Of a stretch of 64,000 nt of DNA, positions 46,599 to 54,952 are shown one piece after another. The stretch covers positions 41,997-105,996 of the forward strand of contig PKDC01000052.1 of NCBI GenBank assembly GCA_002862435.1. The letters are read 5' to 3'. The first letter of the stretch is position 1. Every line of letters starts with the position of its first letter. A program made the translations under genes and the position numbers. Source of the DNA: Pseudomonadota bacterium (GTDB lineage Bacteria; Pseudomonadota; Gammaproteobacteria; UBA5335). The notes under the pieces are model-generated. The model saw only the letters and a program-made list of their open reading frames with translations. It was not told the DNA's origin and searched no databases.

Positions 46599-47648
46599 AT
46601 GACCGATATTGCAGCGCTGTTGGGCGATGAAGCCCAATCCCTCCTGACTCACACCTGTCGCGGCATTGCCAAAGACCGGCTTGAGCTTCCCGGCTCGGAT
46701 TTTGTCGATCGCGTGTTCGTCGCCAGTGATCGCAACCCGACGGTGCTGCGCAACTTGCAGACGCTGTTCGACCATGGTCGCCTGGGTGGCACGGGTTACG
46801 TCTCCATCCTGCCGGTGGATCAGGGAATCGAACATTCCGCTGGCGCTTCCTTCGCGCCCAATCCCGATTTCTTTGATCCCCGCGCCATCTGTGAGCTGGC
46901 ATTGGAGGGCGGGTGCAACGCCGTGGCGTCCACCTATGGGGTACTTGCGATGATGTCGCGCCGCTATGCCCATAAGATTCCTTTCATCATGAAGTTCAAC
47001 CACAACGAAATCCTGAGTTTGCCGGTCCAGTACGATCAGACTCTCTATGCCAGCGTGGATCAGGCCTTCGACATGGGCGCCATCGGTGTGGGAGCCACGG
47101 TGTACTTCGGCGCGCCCGAATCGCGGCGGCAGATCCAGGAAGTGAGCGAGGCCTTTGCGCGCGCCCATGAACTGGGCATGGTGACGATCCTCTGGGCCTA
47201 CACGCGCAACAATGCCTTCAAGCACGAAGGCGTCGATTACCATCTGGCAGCGGATTTGACCGGGCAGGCCAACCACATTGCCTCCACCATCGGCGCGGAC
47301 ATCGTCAAACAGAAGATGGCCGAGAACAACGGTGGCTACAAGGCCGTCAAGTTCGGCAAGACCCACGACAAGGTCTATACGGAACTCACCACCGACCATC
47401 CCATCGACCTTGCTCGTTATCAGGTGGCCAACTGCTACATGGGCCGTTGCGGGCTGATCAATTCGGGTGGCGAGTCCGGCGCCAACGACTTCGCCCAGGC
47501 GGTGCGTACGGCGGTGATTAACAAGCGCGCTGGCGGCATGGGCCTGATTTCCGGGCGCAAGGCGTTCCAGCGGCCGTTTGCGGAAGGCGTTTCCCTGCTG
47601 GAGACGATCCAGGACGTCTATCTGGACAACAGCGTGACGATCGCCTGA
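46599..47648 (+). CDS. fbaB: Class I fructose-bisphosphate aldolase (FbaB/DhnA type)
   Basis: 349-residue aldolase cleaving or forming fructose-1,6-bisphosphate. This is the class I FbaB family (Schiff-base lysine), with [64 protein letters not shown] and the C-terminal [16 protein letters not shown]. It is more common in enteric and sulfur-oxidising bacteria than the vertebrate-type class I. AAGGGAG eight bases before the ATG fixes the start. A terminator follows. Monocistronic, with its own promoter in the preceding gap. Confidence 0.95.
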   Translation: MTDIAALLGDEAQSLLTHTCRGIAKDRLELPGSDFVDRVFVASDRNPTVLRNLQTLFDHGRLGGTGYVSILPVDQGIEHSAGASFAPNPDFFDPRAICELALEGGCNAVASTYGVLAMMSRRYAHKIPFIMKFNHNEILSLPVQYDQTLYASVDQAFDMGAIGVGATVYFGAPESRRQIQEVSEAFARAHELGMVTILWAYTRNNAFKHEGVDYHLAADLTGQANHIASTIGADIVKQKMAENNGGYKAVKFGKTHDKVYTELTTDHPIDLARYQVANCYMGRCGLINSGGESGANDFAQAVRTAVINKRAGGMGLISGRKAFQRPFAEGVSLLETIQDVYLDNSVTIA

Positions 47649-47680
47649 CCGTTACTTTTTGCGTCGATGAATAGGGAAGA

Positions 47681-47706
47681 GGCCGGAGTTGTCCGGCCTT
47701 TTTTAT
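47681..47706 (+). terminator. Intrinsic terminator of fbaB
   Basis: GGCCGGA, loop GTTG, TCCGGCC then TTTTTT: a perfect 7-bp stem with a T-run, 32 bases after the fbaB stop. Confidence 0.88.
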
Positions 47707-47848
47707 GGGAAACGCCGGTTGCGGGAAAAATGCGGGGCGCGCCAGGGATCGATCGCGGTACAACCGGAATGTGCTTTGCCGGGCGCGATGGTGGGCCAGG
47801 GTTAATGGATGCCGCTTTGAAATCGGGGCGGGAGGTTGCTTGTCCTGC

Positions 47849-48319
47849 TCAAGGTTCCAGTTGTTCGGCAATCAGCCGGGCTTGGCGCTCACGCTCATCC
47901 GGCGCACTGGGACCGCGAATAAGCTGGATGGGTTTGGACAGGATCTGGCCGATCAACCCAAGCAGGTCGCGGCGCCGACGGGGCAGCACATGGATATGGC
48001 AATGCGGAACGGTCTGGTGAGCGGCCCGCCCTTCGTTGACGGCGAAATGGATGCCATCCGGGGCAAGCGCGCTGCGCCGCAGGGCCTGGGCGATGCGGTT
48101 GGCCGTTTCCAAGAGGTGTGCCCGCAAGGCGGGGGACAAATCCGCAAGATGTTCGCCATGGGTCTTGGGCATTACCAACACATGGCCCGGTCGCAGGGGA
48201 AAGACATCCATCAAGGCCAGGCAGACATCATCCTCGAAGACCCGGCTGGCAGGAAGTTCCCCCGCGACGATGCGGCAGAAGATGCACTTGGGGCCCTGTG
48301 GCAGGGTTGTTTGACTCAT
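47849..48319 (-). CDS. HIT-family protein (histidine triad nucleotide hydrolase)
   Basis: 156-residue member of the HIT superfamily. CIFCRIVAGELPASRVFEDDVCLALMDVFP includes the N-terminal zinc-like CxxC pair typical of the Hint branch, and VPHCHIHVLPRRR contains the His-x-His-x-His triad that hydrolyses nucleotidyl phosphoramidates or dinucleoside polyphosphates. The C-terminal third is a basic tail of no recognised fold. The start overlaps the stop of the downstream Usp gene by four bases (ATGA on the minus strand), so it is coupled to the EmrAB-Usp run. Confidence 0.88.
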   Translation of the reverse strand: MSQTTLPQGPKCIFCRIVAGELPASRVFEDDVCLALMDVFPLRPGHVLVMPKTHGEHLADLSPALRAHLLETANRIAQALRRSALAPDGIHFAVNEGRAAHQTVPHCHIHVLPRRRRDLLGLIGQILSKPIQLIRGPSAPDERERQARLIAEQLEP

Positions 48320-48768
48320 GATTGGCCCGCGCCTTCCTGGTTATCCAGCGCCACCAGCAGATCGCAGGGAATCTGTCCCAGCAGGCTTTTGCCCACCGAG
48401 CCACCCCACCAGCGTGCCAGCGTACCGCGATGGCGATGACCCACGACAATCAGATCCGCGCCATATTCCCGGGCCACGGCGCCGATACGCTCGACCGGCT
48501 CGCCGAATTCGATGCGGGTCTGCACCGCCAGACCCAAGGCGACTATGTCCTTGGCCCCTTCTTCCAGGGTCCGACGCGCCGGCGCCTCCAGCGCGTCGGT
48601 CATCTCCGGGGTCACCACGGTTTCGGCCATCGTGAGACCGGTGGGGATGCCCACCACGGCCAAGAGGCACACTTCAGCTTGGCAGAGCTGAGCCAGCTGC
48701 GTCCCCTGATGAAGCACGGCGCGGCCTTCGGGGGAGCCGTTATAGGCGAGCAGGATCCGGTGATACAT
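48316..48768 (-). CDS. Universal stress protein (UspA family)
   Basis: 150-residue ATP-binding Usp protein. The N-terminal RILLAYNGSPEGRAVLHQG and the C-terminal GADLIVVGHRHRGTLARWWGGSVGKSLL contain the family ATP loop (G-x2-G-x9-G-S/T) in modified form. Expressed in stress in relatives. Overlaps the upstream transporter gene by 29 bases and the HIT gene by four, so it belongs to an emrA-emrB-usp-hit run on the minus strand. Confidence 0.9.
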   Translation of the reverse strand: MYHRILLAYNGSPEGRAVLHQGTQLAQLCQAEVCLLAVVGIPTGLTMAETVVTPEMTDALEAPARRTLEEGAKDIVALGLAVQTRIEFGEPVERIGAVAREYGADLIVVGHRHRGTLARWWGGSVGKSLLGQIPCDLLVALDNQEGAGQS

Positions 48769-50326
48769 GGCGCGTCTCCCGGGTTCGGCCCATCAGCCAG
48801 GCCGGTCCCATAGCCACAAGGAACAACACAGACACGAGTATAAAACCTTCCCGGTAAGCCAAGGTATTGGCCTGGGCGTATATCACCCGCCCCAGAAAGT
48901 CCGCCGCATACCCCTGGGCCAGATCGCCAGGGGCGCCGCCGGCTTGCGATAGCTCGGTCATGCGGTCCATGAGCGCCTGGGTCGAGGGGTTGCCACTGGT
49001 CTGGGTTGCGGTCATTGCGTCCACCATGAAGGCGGTGCGACGCTCCATGAACACGGTCAGCACATTCACCCCGAGCGCGCCTCCCAGTTGGCGCAGGAAG
49101 TTGACGGTACCGGAACCCTGGGCAATTTTCTGCGGATCCACGGCGCGTAGAGAGCCCGCGGTCAGGGCCGGCATGACCAGCCCCAGGCCGATTCGCCCCA
49201 GGGCAATGGCGCAGGCCAGGAAGGCAAAAGAGGTATTGGCGTCCACATCGCGCAGCAACCAGAAGGACAGCGCGAACACGGCCAGTCCGCTCAGTACGGG
49301 ATAGTGAGGTGGCAGCCGATCGGAAAGCCGTCCCGCCAAGGGGAAGATCACGGCCAGCACCAGGCCCGCGGGCATCAGCAACAGCCCCGAACGCGTTGCA
49401 GTAAAGCCCTGGATGGTTTGGACGAAGACCGGGATCAGGTAGGTCGAGCCGAACAGCCCGGCGCCATAGATGAGGGTGACACCAGCGGCCGCTGCGAACT
49501 GGGGGTTGCGGAACAAGCTGAAGTCGAGCAATGGATGGCGGCATTGCCGTTCCCACAACACCAAGCCGATCAAGGCGGCAAGGGACAGCAGCAGCGTCAG
49601 CCCGGTTGGCAGCTCGCTCCAGCCCCAGCGTTGCCCATTGGCGAGCGCGGTCAGCAAGGGAAAGAGTGCAAGCACGATCAACACCAGGCCGATCCCATCC
49701 AGGGGCTGTCGTGGCACGTCGCGCTCGGGTCCGGGCAGCAGCACACTGGCCAGTCCCATGCCGATCAGACAGAACGGCAGGCTCATGAAAAACACATAGC
49801 GCCAACTCAGGTTGTCCACCAGGATGCCGCCCAGCGTGGGCCCCAGCGCGGGGGCGAGAACGACCCCGATGCCGTAGATGCCCATGGCCTGACCGCGCTT
49901 GTCGGGCGGGAACACGCCGAAGATCACCATCATGGCCAGGGGCTGGGTGAGCCCCGCAGCGCCGCCTTGCAGGATGCGGGCAAAGATCAAGGTCTGCTCG
50001 TTGGGGCTCAGGCCGCCCAGCATGGAGCCCACGGAGAACGTGCCGATCGCGATCAGGAAGGCCCCGCGCTGCCCGAAGCGTCCCACCATCCAGGCATTGG
50101 CCAGCATGGTGGAGGTCATGGCGGCGAGGAATCCCGTGGACATCCATTGCGCCTGGGTGGCGCTGATGCCGAACGCGCCCATGATGTCGGGTATAGCGAC
50201 GTTGACGATGGTGGATGACAGCACGGTGGAGATGGTGCCGGTCATGACGGTGAGTGTGGCCAGCCAGCGGTAGGCCGGCCCATAGCGGGCGCTGAGGCGG
50301 GTCAGTTCGGAGACTTCAGTGCTCAA
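48740..50326 (-). CDS. DHA2-family drug/H+ antiporter (EmrB-like)
   Basis: 528-residue major facilitator of the 14-TM DHA2 group. STIVNVAIPDIMGAFGIS, QWMSTGFLAAMTSTMLANAW and the motif C-like region FPLAGRLSDRLPPHYP with the C-terminal VIYAQANTLAYREGFILVSVLFL match EmrB-type proteins. With the adjacent HlyD adaptor and an outer-membrane channel it would export drugs, detergents or hydrophobic toxins directly out of the cell. The outer-membrane partner is not in this window. Overlaps emrA by 11 bases. Confidence 0.9.
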   Translation of the reverse strand: MSTEVSELTRLSARYGPAYRWLATLTVMTGTISTVLSSTIVNVAIPDIMGAFGISATQAQWMSTGFLAAMTSTMLANAWMVGRFGQRGAFLIAIGTFSVGSMLGGLSPNEQTLIFARILQGGAAGLTQPLAMMVIFGVFPPDKRGQAMGIYGIGVVLAPALGPTLGGILVDNLSWRYVFFMSLPFCLIGMGLASVLLPGPERDVPRQPLDGIGLVLIVLALFPLLTALANGQRWGWSELPTGLTLLLSLAALIGLVLWERQCRHPLLDFSLFRNPQFAAAAGVTLIYGAGLFGSTYLIPVFVQTIQGFTATRSGLLLMPAGLVLAVIFPLAGRLSDRLPPHYPVLSGLAVFALSFWLLRDVDANTSFAFLACAIALGRIGLGLVMPALTAGSLRAVDPQKIAQGSGTVNFLRQLGGALGVNVLTVFMERRTAFMVDAMTATQTSGNPSTQALMDRMTELSQAGGAPGDLAQGYAADFLGRVIYAQANTLAYREGFILVSVLFLVAMGPAWLMGRTRETRHVSPDPARL

Positions 50327-51416
50327 TGGCGATTTCCACCATCATGCCCGGCCGTAATCCGCTTTCGGGATGGTCGAGTTCGACGCGAATCGGCAGGCGC
50401 TGGGTGATCTTGGTGAAATTTCCGCTCGGGTTGGGGTTGGGGATGAGCGCGAACTGACTGGTGGCAGCCTGGCCAAGCGCGCTGACATGACCGATAAACG
50501 TCTGGCCGGGATAGGCATCCACACGGATCTGTACCGGCGCGCCCAGCTTGACGCTGTCGATGCCGGTTTCTTTGACGTTGGCTTCCACCCGGATCGTGCG
50601 CGGGTCATGCATCATCAGCAATCGACGGCCAGGTACGGCATATTCCCCCGCATTGACGAAGGTCTCATCAATGACGCCCGCGACCGGGCTGAGCAGGGAC
50701 AGCTTGCTGCGCTCCAGGCGTTGTTGCGCCAGGGCCGCTTCGGCTTGGGCAATGGCCGCGTCCGTCTCGCCCAGTTCATGTTCCAGGACATCAATGGATT
50801 TGGCCTCTGCCTGGGCCTGTGCCACGCCTGCCTGCGCCACGGCGAGCTGCGCTTCGGCTTCGTGGGTGGATTCCTCGGCTGCCAGGCGCTGGTTCTTGAT
50901 CTGATCCCAGCTTTGCACACTGATCACCTGATCAGGGATCAGGGCGTCGGCCCGCTCGGCATTGCGGCGGGCAAGATCCATGCGCGTCTTCTGAACCGCC
51001 AGGCTGGCTTGGGCGCTATGCAGTCGCGAGGCCGCCATGGCATTTTGCGCGGCGACCGCCTCGCGCTGCTGGCCGATACGGGATTGCAAAGTCGCCCGTT
51101 CCGCGCGCAGTTTCTCCAGCGCAGCCTGGCTCTCGGCCACCGCCACGGTTGCCGTGGCGTCATCCAACTGGACCAGCAGTTCGCCGGCTGCCACGACCTG
51201 GCCTTCAGTGACATTGAGCGCCACGATGCGACCCGCCCGTTCGCTACTTATCGTAATCATGTCGGCCGCTACGCGGGCGTCGTTGGACTGGGTCAGTGTG
51301 AGCTGCCGGTGGATCCAGTGACCGGTCCAGGCCAACAGCAGAATCGCGGCAAGCAGCGCGACCGCAAGGCGGCCGATGCGACGACGGGGGCGGGATATGG
51401 CGGTGGCGTCTGTCAT
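50316..51416 (-). CDS. HlyD-family membrane-fusion protein (EmrA-like)
   Basis: 366-residue periplasmic adaptor with one N-terminal TM helix (LAVALLAAILLLAWTGHWIHRQL), a biotinyl-lipoyl/HlyD block (ISSERAGRIVALNVTEGQVVAAGELLVQLDD), a long alpha-helical hairpin (about 85-210) and a beta-barrel domain (PVAGVIDETFVNAGEYAV, VEANVKETGIDSVKLGAPV). It bridges the inner-membrane EmrB-like pump to an outer-membrane factor. The ATG overlaps the marR stop by four bases, so the operon is marR-emrA-emrB-usp-hit. Confidence 0.92.
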   Translation of the reverse strand: MTDATAISRPRRRIGRLAVALLAAILLLAWTGHWIHRQLTLTQSNDARVAADMITISSERAGRIVALNVTEGQVVAAGELLVQLDDATATVAVAESQAALEKLRAERATLQSRIGQQREAVAAQNAMAASRLHSAQASLAVQKTRMDLARRNAERADALIPDQVISVQSWDQIKNQRLAAEESTHEAEAQLAVAQAGVAQAQAEAKSIDVLEHELGETDAAIAQAEAALAQQRLERSKLSLLSPVAGVIDETFVNAGEYAVPGRRLLMMHDPRTIRVEANVKETGIDSVKLGAPVQIRVDAYPGQTFIGHVSALGQAATSQFALIPNPNPSGNFTKITQRLPIRVELDHPESGLRPGMMVEIAIEH

Positions 51417-51904
51417 GGCTGCGGCTTTTCAATACGTGATGAATGGCGGGGTTTGGTGGACAACTGGTCGGCGTTGGCCAGAATCCTGTCGAGAACGTCT
51501 TGAAATTCGGTGATCTGTTGCTGATCCAGGCCGGCCAGCATTTCCCGACGTAACGCGCGGGCGATGGCATCTACCTCGTTCAAGGCAAGCAGACCCTCGG
51601 CGGTGAGCAACAGATGCTTGGCGCGCCGATCTTGGGGATCGGTGCGGCGTTCCACCAGGCGCCTCGCTTCCAGGTCGTCGAGAATGCGCACCAGGCTTGC
51701 GCCTTCGATGCCGATCGACTGGGCCAGGGCAATCTGCGCGATGCCGTCTCCCAAACGCCGCAAGTGCAACAGGGCCAGCCAGCGGGCTTGGCTGAGCCCA
51801 CTGTCCCGCAGGCGTTCATCCAGCAATTGCCGCCAGCGCCGCGCTGATTCAGCCAGTCGCAGCCCAACTTGGTCGTGAAATACGGTCGCAGAGGTCTCGC
51901 TCAT
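51413..51904 (-). CDS. MarR-family transcriptional regulator
   Basis: 163-residue winged-helix regulator, likely repressor of the efflux operon it heads. The DNA-binding region is LSQARWLALLHLRRLGDGIAQIALAQSIGIEGASLVRILDDLEARRLVERR with the wing RTDPQDRRAKHLLLTAEG, a clear MarR/SlyA-type match. EmrR/MprA plays this role for EmrAB. The gap upstream (51905-52026) is AT-rich around the start (CTAATTATTTTTTTTG), a plausible promoter/operator region. Confidence 0.93.
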   Translation of the reverse strand: MSETSATVFHDQVGLRLAESARRWRQLLDERLRDSGLSQARWLALLHLRRLGDGIAQIALAQSIGIEGASLVRILDDLEARRLVERRTDPQDRRAKHLLLTAEGLLALNEVDAIARALRREMLAGLDQQQITEFQDVLDRILANADQLSTKPRHSSRIEKPQP

Positions 51905-52026
51905 TCAATTAGGATACTAATTATTTTTTTTGCACTCAATAGGGCGGGAAGCAGGCGTGGACGTTCATTTGGCATCAAGACGCTTGACGTGGCGCGCCAT
52001 GCTGTTAGAATTTCGAATCCACGAAA

Positions 52027-52101
52027 GCGGGAATAGCTCAGTGGTAGAGCACAACCTTGCCAAGGTTGGGGTCGCGAGTTCGAATCTCGTTTCCCGCTCC
52101 A
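52027..52101 (+). tRNA. tRNA-Gly (GCC)
   Basis: GCGGGAA pairs with TTCCCGC; D arm GAATAGCTCAGT, anticodon loop TTGCCAA with GCC, T loop TTCGAAT, and encoded CCA. Folds completely. First of a glycine-cysteine tRNA pair. Confidence 0.95.
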
Positions 52102-52200
52102 GATTTGGGTGCGGCCGGCTCCGAAAAGCGCCGGCCGCATTGCATTTGTCTTCCTCTGCGGGGATCATGGCTCATTCGAGCGATCCCCTTCTGTTTTCAT

Positions 52201-52274
52201 GGCTGGGTGGCAGAGTGGTCATGCAGCGGCCTGCAAAGCCGTGTACGTCGGTTCGATTCCGGCCCTAGCCTCCA
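52201..52274 (+). tRNA. tRNA-Cys (GCA)
   Basis: GGCTGGG pairs with CCTAGCC (one G-T wobble), anticodon loop CTGCAAA carries GCA, T loop TTCGATT, and encoded CCA at 52272-52274. In many gammaproteobacteria a tRNA-Leu follows the Gly-Cys pair; here the sequence after the tRNA-Cys turns into a genomic island with a decayed P4-type integrase, so this gene is the likely insertion site. Confidence 0.95.
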
Positions 52275-52403
52275 TCCCACTACGCCGGAAACCGCACAAA
52301 CACTAGTTTTCACCCTTCCTGTGGGGTGCTTCGTGCCGTTTGCAACCGTTGGCTATCGGTAAGTCTGTCGGTAACTTCATCTACCGACGCGGGTATTACG
52401 GTT
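52275..52403. other. Putative island left junction (attL region) after tRNA-Cys
   Basis: About 130 bases without genes between the tRNA-Cys 3' end and the integrase ATG. P4-type integrases usually use the 3' end of a tRNA gene as attB, so attL would lie at 52250-52290. The other direct repeat is not visible in this window; the island runs past base 64000. Confidence 0.35.
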
Positions 52404-53407
52404 ATGGCACTTACCGACACGGCACTTCGCAATGCGAAGCCTGGGGATAAGCCGCGCAAGCTGGCCGACGGTAGCGGGCTTTATTTGCTGATCTAACCCG
52501 CGGGCGGTAAGTGGTAGTCTATGGCTATCGTTTCGACTGTAACCGTAAACCGCTATCGATGGGCACCTATTCTGACGCCGCTGACCACGGCCGCCAACGC
52601 CGTGACGACGCGCGCCGGTTGCTGTTCTAGGCATCGACTCGGCGAGCACCGCAAGCTGACGCGCGTCAAGCCGCCACAGGATGCAGGGAGCTTCGAGGCA
52701 GTGGAGCGCGGCATTTTCCCCTGGATCGGCGCGAGGAGGGTGGCAAGACACAGCACCCGAACTGCTGGCCGTGCTGCGCAGCATCGAGGCTTGTGGCGGG
52801 CTTGAAACGGCGCACCGCGCGCACCATAACGGTGGCGTCGTGTTTCGCTATGCCGTAGTAACTGGCCGCGCCGAGCCTGACCCGTAGGGGGGGCTACGCG
52901 GTGTCCTGCCGCCGGCCAGCAAACCCCATACGGCTGCCGTCATCGATCTCAAGGCGATAGCCGAGCTGCTGGGCGTCCTGGACGGGTACACGGGAAGCAT
53001 TGTCGCCTGCGCCCCGCACGTAGTGCCGCTTGCCGATTAGGAGCTGACCATCCTGCGCGAGCTGCACCCGCTGACCGGGCACGGCCGCTATGTTGTTCCC
53101 CGGCGCTCGCAGCGCCGACTGGCGTTGGAGCGAGAACACCGTAAACGCCGCCCTGCGCCGGCTGGGATAAGTCAAGGACATGATGAGCGGCCGCGGTTTC
53201 GCATGCTGGCCAGCACCACGCTGCACGAATGAGGCTGGCCGCCCGACATCATCGCACGCAACCTTGTCCATAGTGGGCGCAGAAAGATCAAGACTGTATT
53301 CAACCGCGCACCTGCCGGAACGCCGGAAGATGATCCATGCGTGAGCGGACTACCTGGACGGCCTCAAGGCCGGCGCCGACGTGGTGCCGCTGCGCCGTGG
53401 CGCATGA
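52404..53407 (+). pseudogene. Degenerate P4-type tyrosine recombinase (integrase)
   Basis: Reading across several frames recovers a whole integrase: MALTDTALRNAKPGDKPRKL then DGSGLYLLI followed by a TAA; PLSMGTYSDAADHGRQRRDDARRLL then TAG; APELLAVLRSIEACGGLETAHRAHHNGG; a second half with LLGVLDGYTGSIV, ELTILRELHPLTGHGRYV, MLASTTLHE then TGA and GWPPDIIARNLVHS; and the C-terminus KMIHA then TGA and DYLDGLKAGADVVPLRRGA. At least six in-frame stops and several frameshifts break it, and catalytic residues are partly lost. It normally would integrate into the adjacent tRNA. Strongly decayed, so the island is not self-mobile through this enzyme. Confidence 0.9.
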
Positions 53408-53620
53408 CTAATCCTATGGATTAGCGGGCTGGCCCGCCGACCTGAATTCAATTCTTGCTCGCGTGGCCACCGCGTTCGAATGGTCGCAAGCCGACGTGGC
53501 CGACTTCCACCAGTCGGCACGGCACGGCGCAGCGCTGAAGACATGGGCGATGCGGTCGGCTTTCTGCGGCATGAAATAGCTAGACTGCCCGTGCCTGGCA
53601 AGGGTGATCGTCACTGCTGA
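53404..53620 (+). pseudogene. Frameshifted small ORF following the integrase
   Basis: It starts with ATG overlapping the integrase TGA (ATGA) as MTNPMD then a TAG; after a frame change it reads LNSILARVATAFEWSQADVADFHQSA and after another frame change VGFLRHEIARLPVPGKGDRHC with a TGA at 53618-53620. Short ORFs with the ARVATAFEWSPADVADFR-type block are common immediately after P4-type integrases in proteobacterial islands; their function is unknown. Three lesions make it a pseudogene. Confidence 0.6.
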
Positions 53621-53761
53621 AAGCTGGCAAATGATGGATGTAGTTGATGGGCCGACGACTGAGCAGCAGGCAGAGATTGTCCAGCGCTGCCGGACCGCAC
53701 GTTGATCGTGTTCGTCGAGCAGGGCATGACCGCCTGAACTGCCGGCAGCAGAATACAGCCG

Positions 53762-53806
53762 CTGTAGCCGCTTGAACTGCGCACTGAACTTCCTTCGCTT
53801 CGACAT
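53762..53806 (-). pseudogene. N-terminal scrap of an IS3-family OrfA
   Basis: Fifteen codons from an ATG preceded by GAGGAG read MSKRRKFSAQFKR, the conserved N-terminus of IS3-family (IS2/IS51-like) OrfA helix-turn-helix proteins. The homology stops after KR; what follows, to about 53680, is unrelated. A remnant, not a working insertion sequence; no matching inverted repeat was found. Confidence 0.45.
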
Positions 53807-53982
53807 GAACACTCCTCATGGCCTCGATCGACCTTCTCGTAAGCGTCCGTGAAAACGGGGGTGAACCCGGTTGAGGACAGGGTCTGGGCGGTGCAACCTC
53901 TCGCACCGCCTAGAGGCCTGGGCGGGCACACAGGGAATTACTGAACAAGAGCCGCTTGCGGTGTGAAAAAATAACTACAAGA

Positions 53983-53998
53983 GCTACACTATAGTAGC
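53983..53998. promoter_or_regulatory. Inverted repeat before the Dpd operon (candidate operator)
   Basis: GCTAC-ACTATA-GTAGC: perfect 5-bp arms, 34 bases before the GTG of the first island operon gene, in an AT-rich stretch (53966-54008) with a TATAGT hexamer inside. No clear -35 at correct spacing. It may be a regulator site or a promoter with a palindromic core. Confidence 0.4.
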
Positions 53999-54032
53999 CT
54001 AAAAAAACTGCCACTCCCCAGGGGCGAAGACC

Positions 54033-54944
54033 GTGACTTTTACTGCCACCATCGTCACCAACTGCACCCGGCGCAAGTCCGGACAAGTGCAGGTCGATCT
54101 GGCGAAGCTCCCCCATGTTCGCGGGGCCGCCCAACTGGCCGCGGCGTGGCGGCAGCATATAGCTCGTGCGTCGTCGGTGGGTCCCGTGGAGACGTTGTAT
54201 CAGGGCAGGTCAATTGCCGATGCGGCGGCTTCTGCCTCACAACTGTCATCCTCTTGGTACGTCGTGTCCGCCGGGCTTGGCTTGGTGCGCTCGGATGAGC
54301 CAGTGCCGGCCTACGAGTGCACGGTTGCAGCTGGCTCGGAACTCAGCGATCGCCTAGAACACGCAGGCGCAACGACCGCTGACTGGTGGAATGCCATTAC
54401 GGCTGCGGAGCCGCATCCACTGTCGCGTCTCATAGCGAAGGGCCCGACGCTGCTTGCCCTCCCGAGCACTTACCTGCGCATGGTCCATGATGACTTGGCA
54501 CATCTCACTACCGCCAAGGCTAGACATCTTCGGATCTTCACCTCAACTGCCGGTGCGCGGATCGTGCCAGGGCACTTGGCCGACCGCGTCATGCCGTATG
54601 ACGATCGGCTGGAGTCAGTGCCTGGCTATGCCGGAACGCGAGCCGACTTTGCACAGCGCGCACTGCGACATTTCGTAGAGAAACTTGTAGCGGCGGAGTT
54701 GCCGATAGTGGAGGCCCGAGCCAAGGTGACATCTGCGCTGGTTCGGCGCCCACGACCGCTGCGCTCGCCAGGCAAACGAATGTCGGACGACGAGATTCGG
54801 CAGACGCTCACAGCGCAATGGACTCAGCATGCTGGCAGCAGCACGCGATTGTTGCGGTACCTGCGCGATGAAGCCCGAATTTCTTGCGAGCAGAAGCGGT
54901 TCAGTCGGATCTGGCAAGCGCTAGCGGCTGAACGTCGAGCGTGA
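54033..54944 (+). CDS. dpdC: YaaA-like protein, DpdC candidate of the Dpd locus
   Basis: 303-residue protein opening the island operon. Its N-terminal half shows a YaaA/DUF6884-like pattern: IVTNCTRRK (Cys11), ETLYQGRSIADA (about 54-64), WYVVSAGLGLV (75-85) and VPAYECTV (91-98). In Salmonella, dpdC is required to convert preQ0 in DNA to 2'-deoxy-7-amido-7-deazaguanosine; I identify this gene as DpdC by position and the YaaA-like motifs, not by full alignment. The C-terminal ~150 residues (basic, helical) are unrecognised. It starts with GTG; AGGGG eight bases upstream. The last codon overlaps a GTG of the next reading frame. Confidence 0.6.
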   Translation: MTFTATIVTNCTRRKSGQVQVDLAKLPHVRGAAQLAAAWRQHIARASSVGPVETLYQGRSIADAAASASQLSSSWYVVSAGLGLVRSDEPVPAYECTVAAGSELSDRLEHAGATTADWWNAITAAEPHPLSRLIAKGPTLLALPSTYLRMVHDDLAHLTTAKARHLRIFTSTAGARIVPGHLADRVMPYDDRLESVPGYAGTRADFAQRALRHFVEKLVAAELPIVEARAKVTSALVRRPRPLRSPGKRMSDDEIRQTLTAQWTQHAGSSTRLLRYLRDEARISCEQKRFSRIWQALAAERRA

Positions 54945-54952
54945 GAGCTGGT

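Noticed and set aside
49304-50218. 304-codon plus-strand frame opposite emrB
   Set aside because: Glutamine/histidine-rich antisense shadow of a TM protein; no motif.
53414-53812. 132-codon minus-strand frame as an intact transposase
   Set aside because: Only the first ~13 residues resemble OrfA; the rest is unrelated and overlaps the decayed small ORF.
53956-53990. TTGCGG and TACACT as -35/-10 of the Dpd operon
   Set aside because: Spacing is 23 bases, too long for a sigma-70 promoter; left as undecided.
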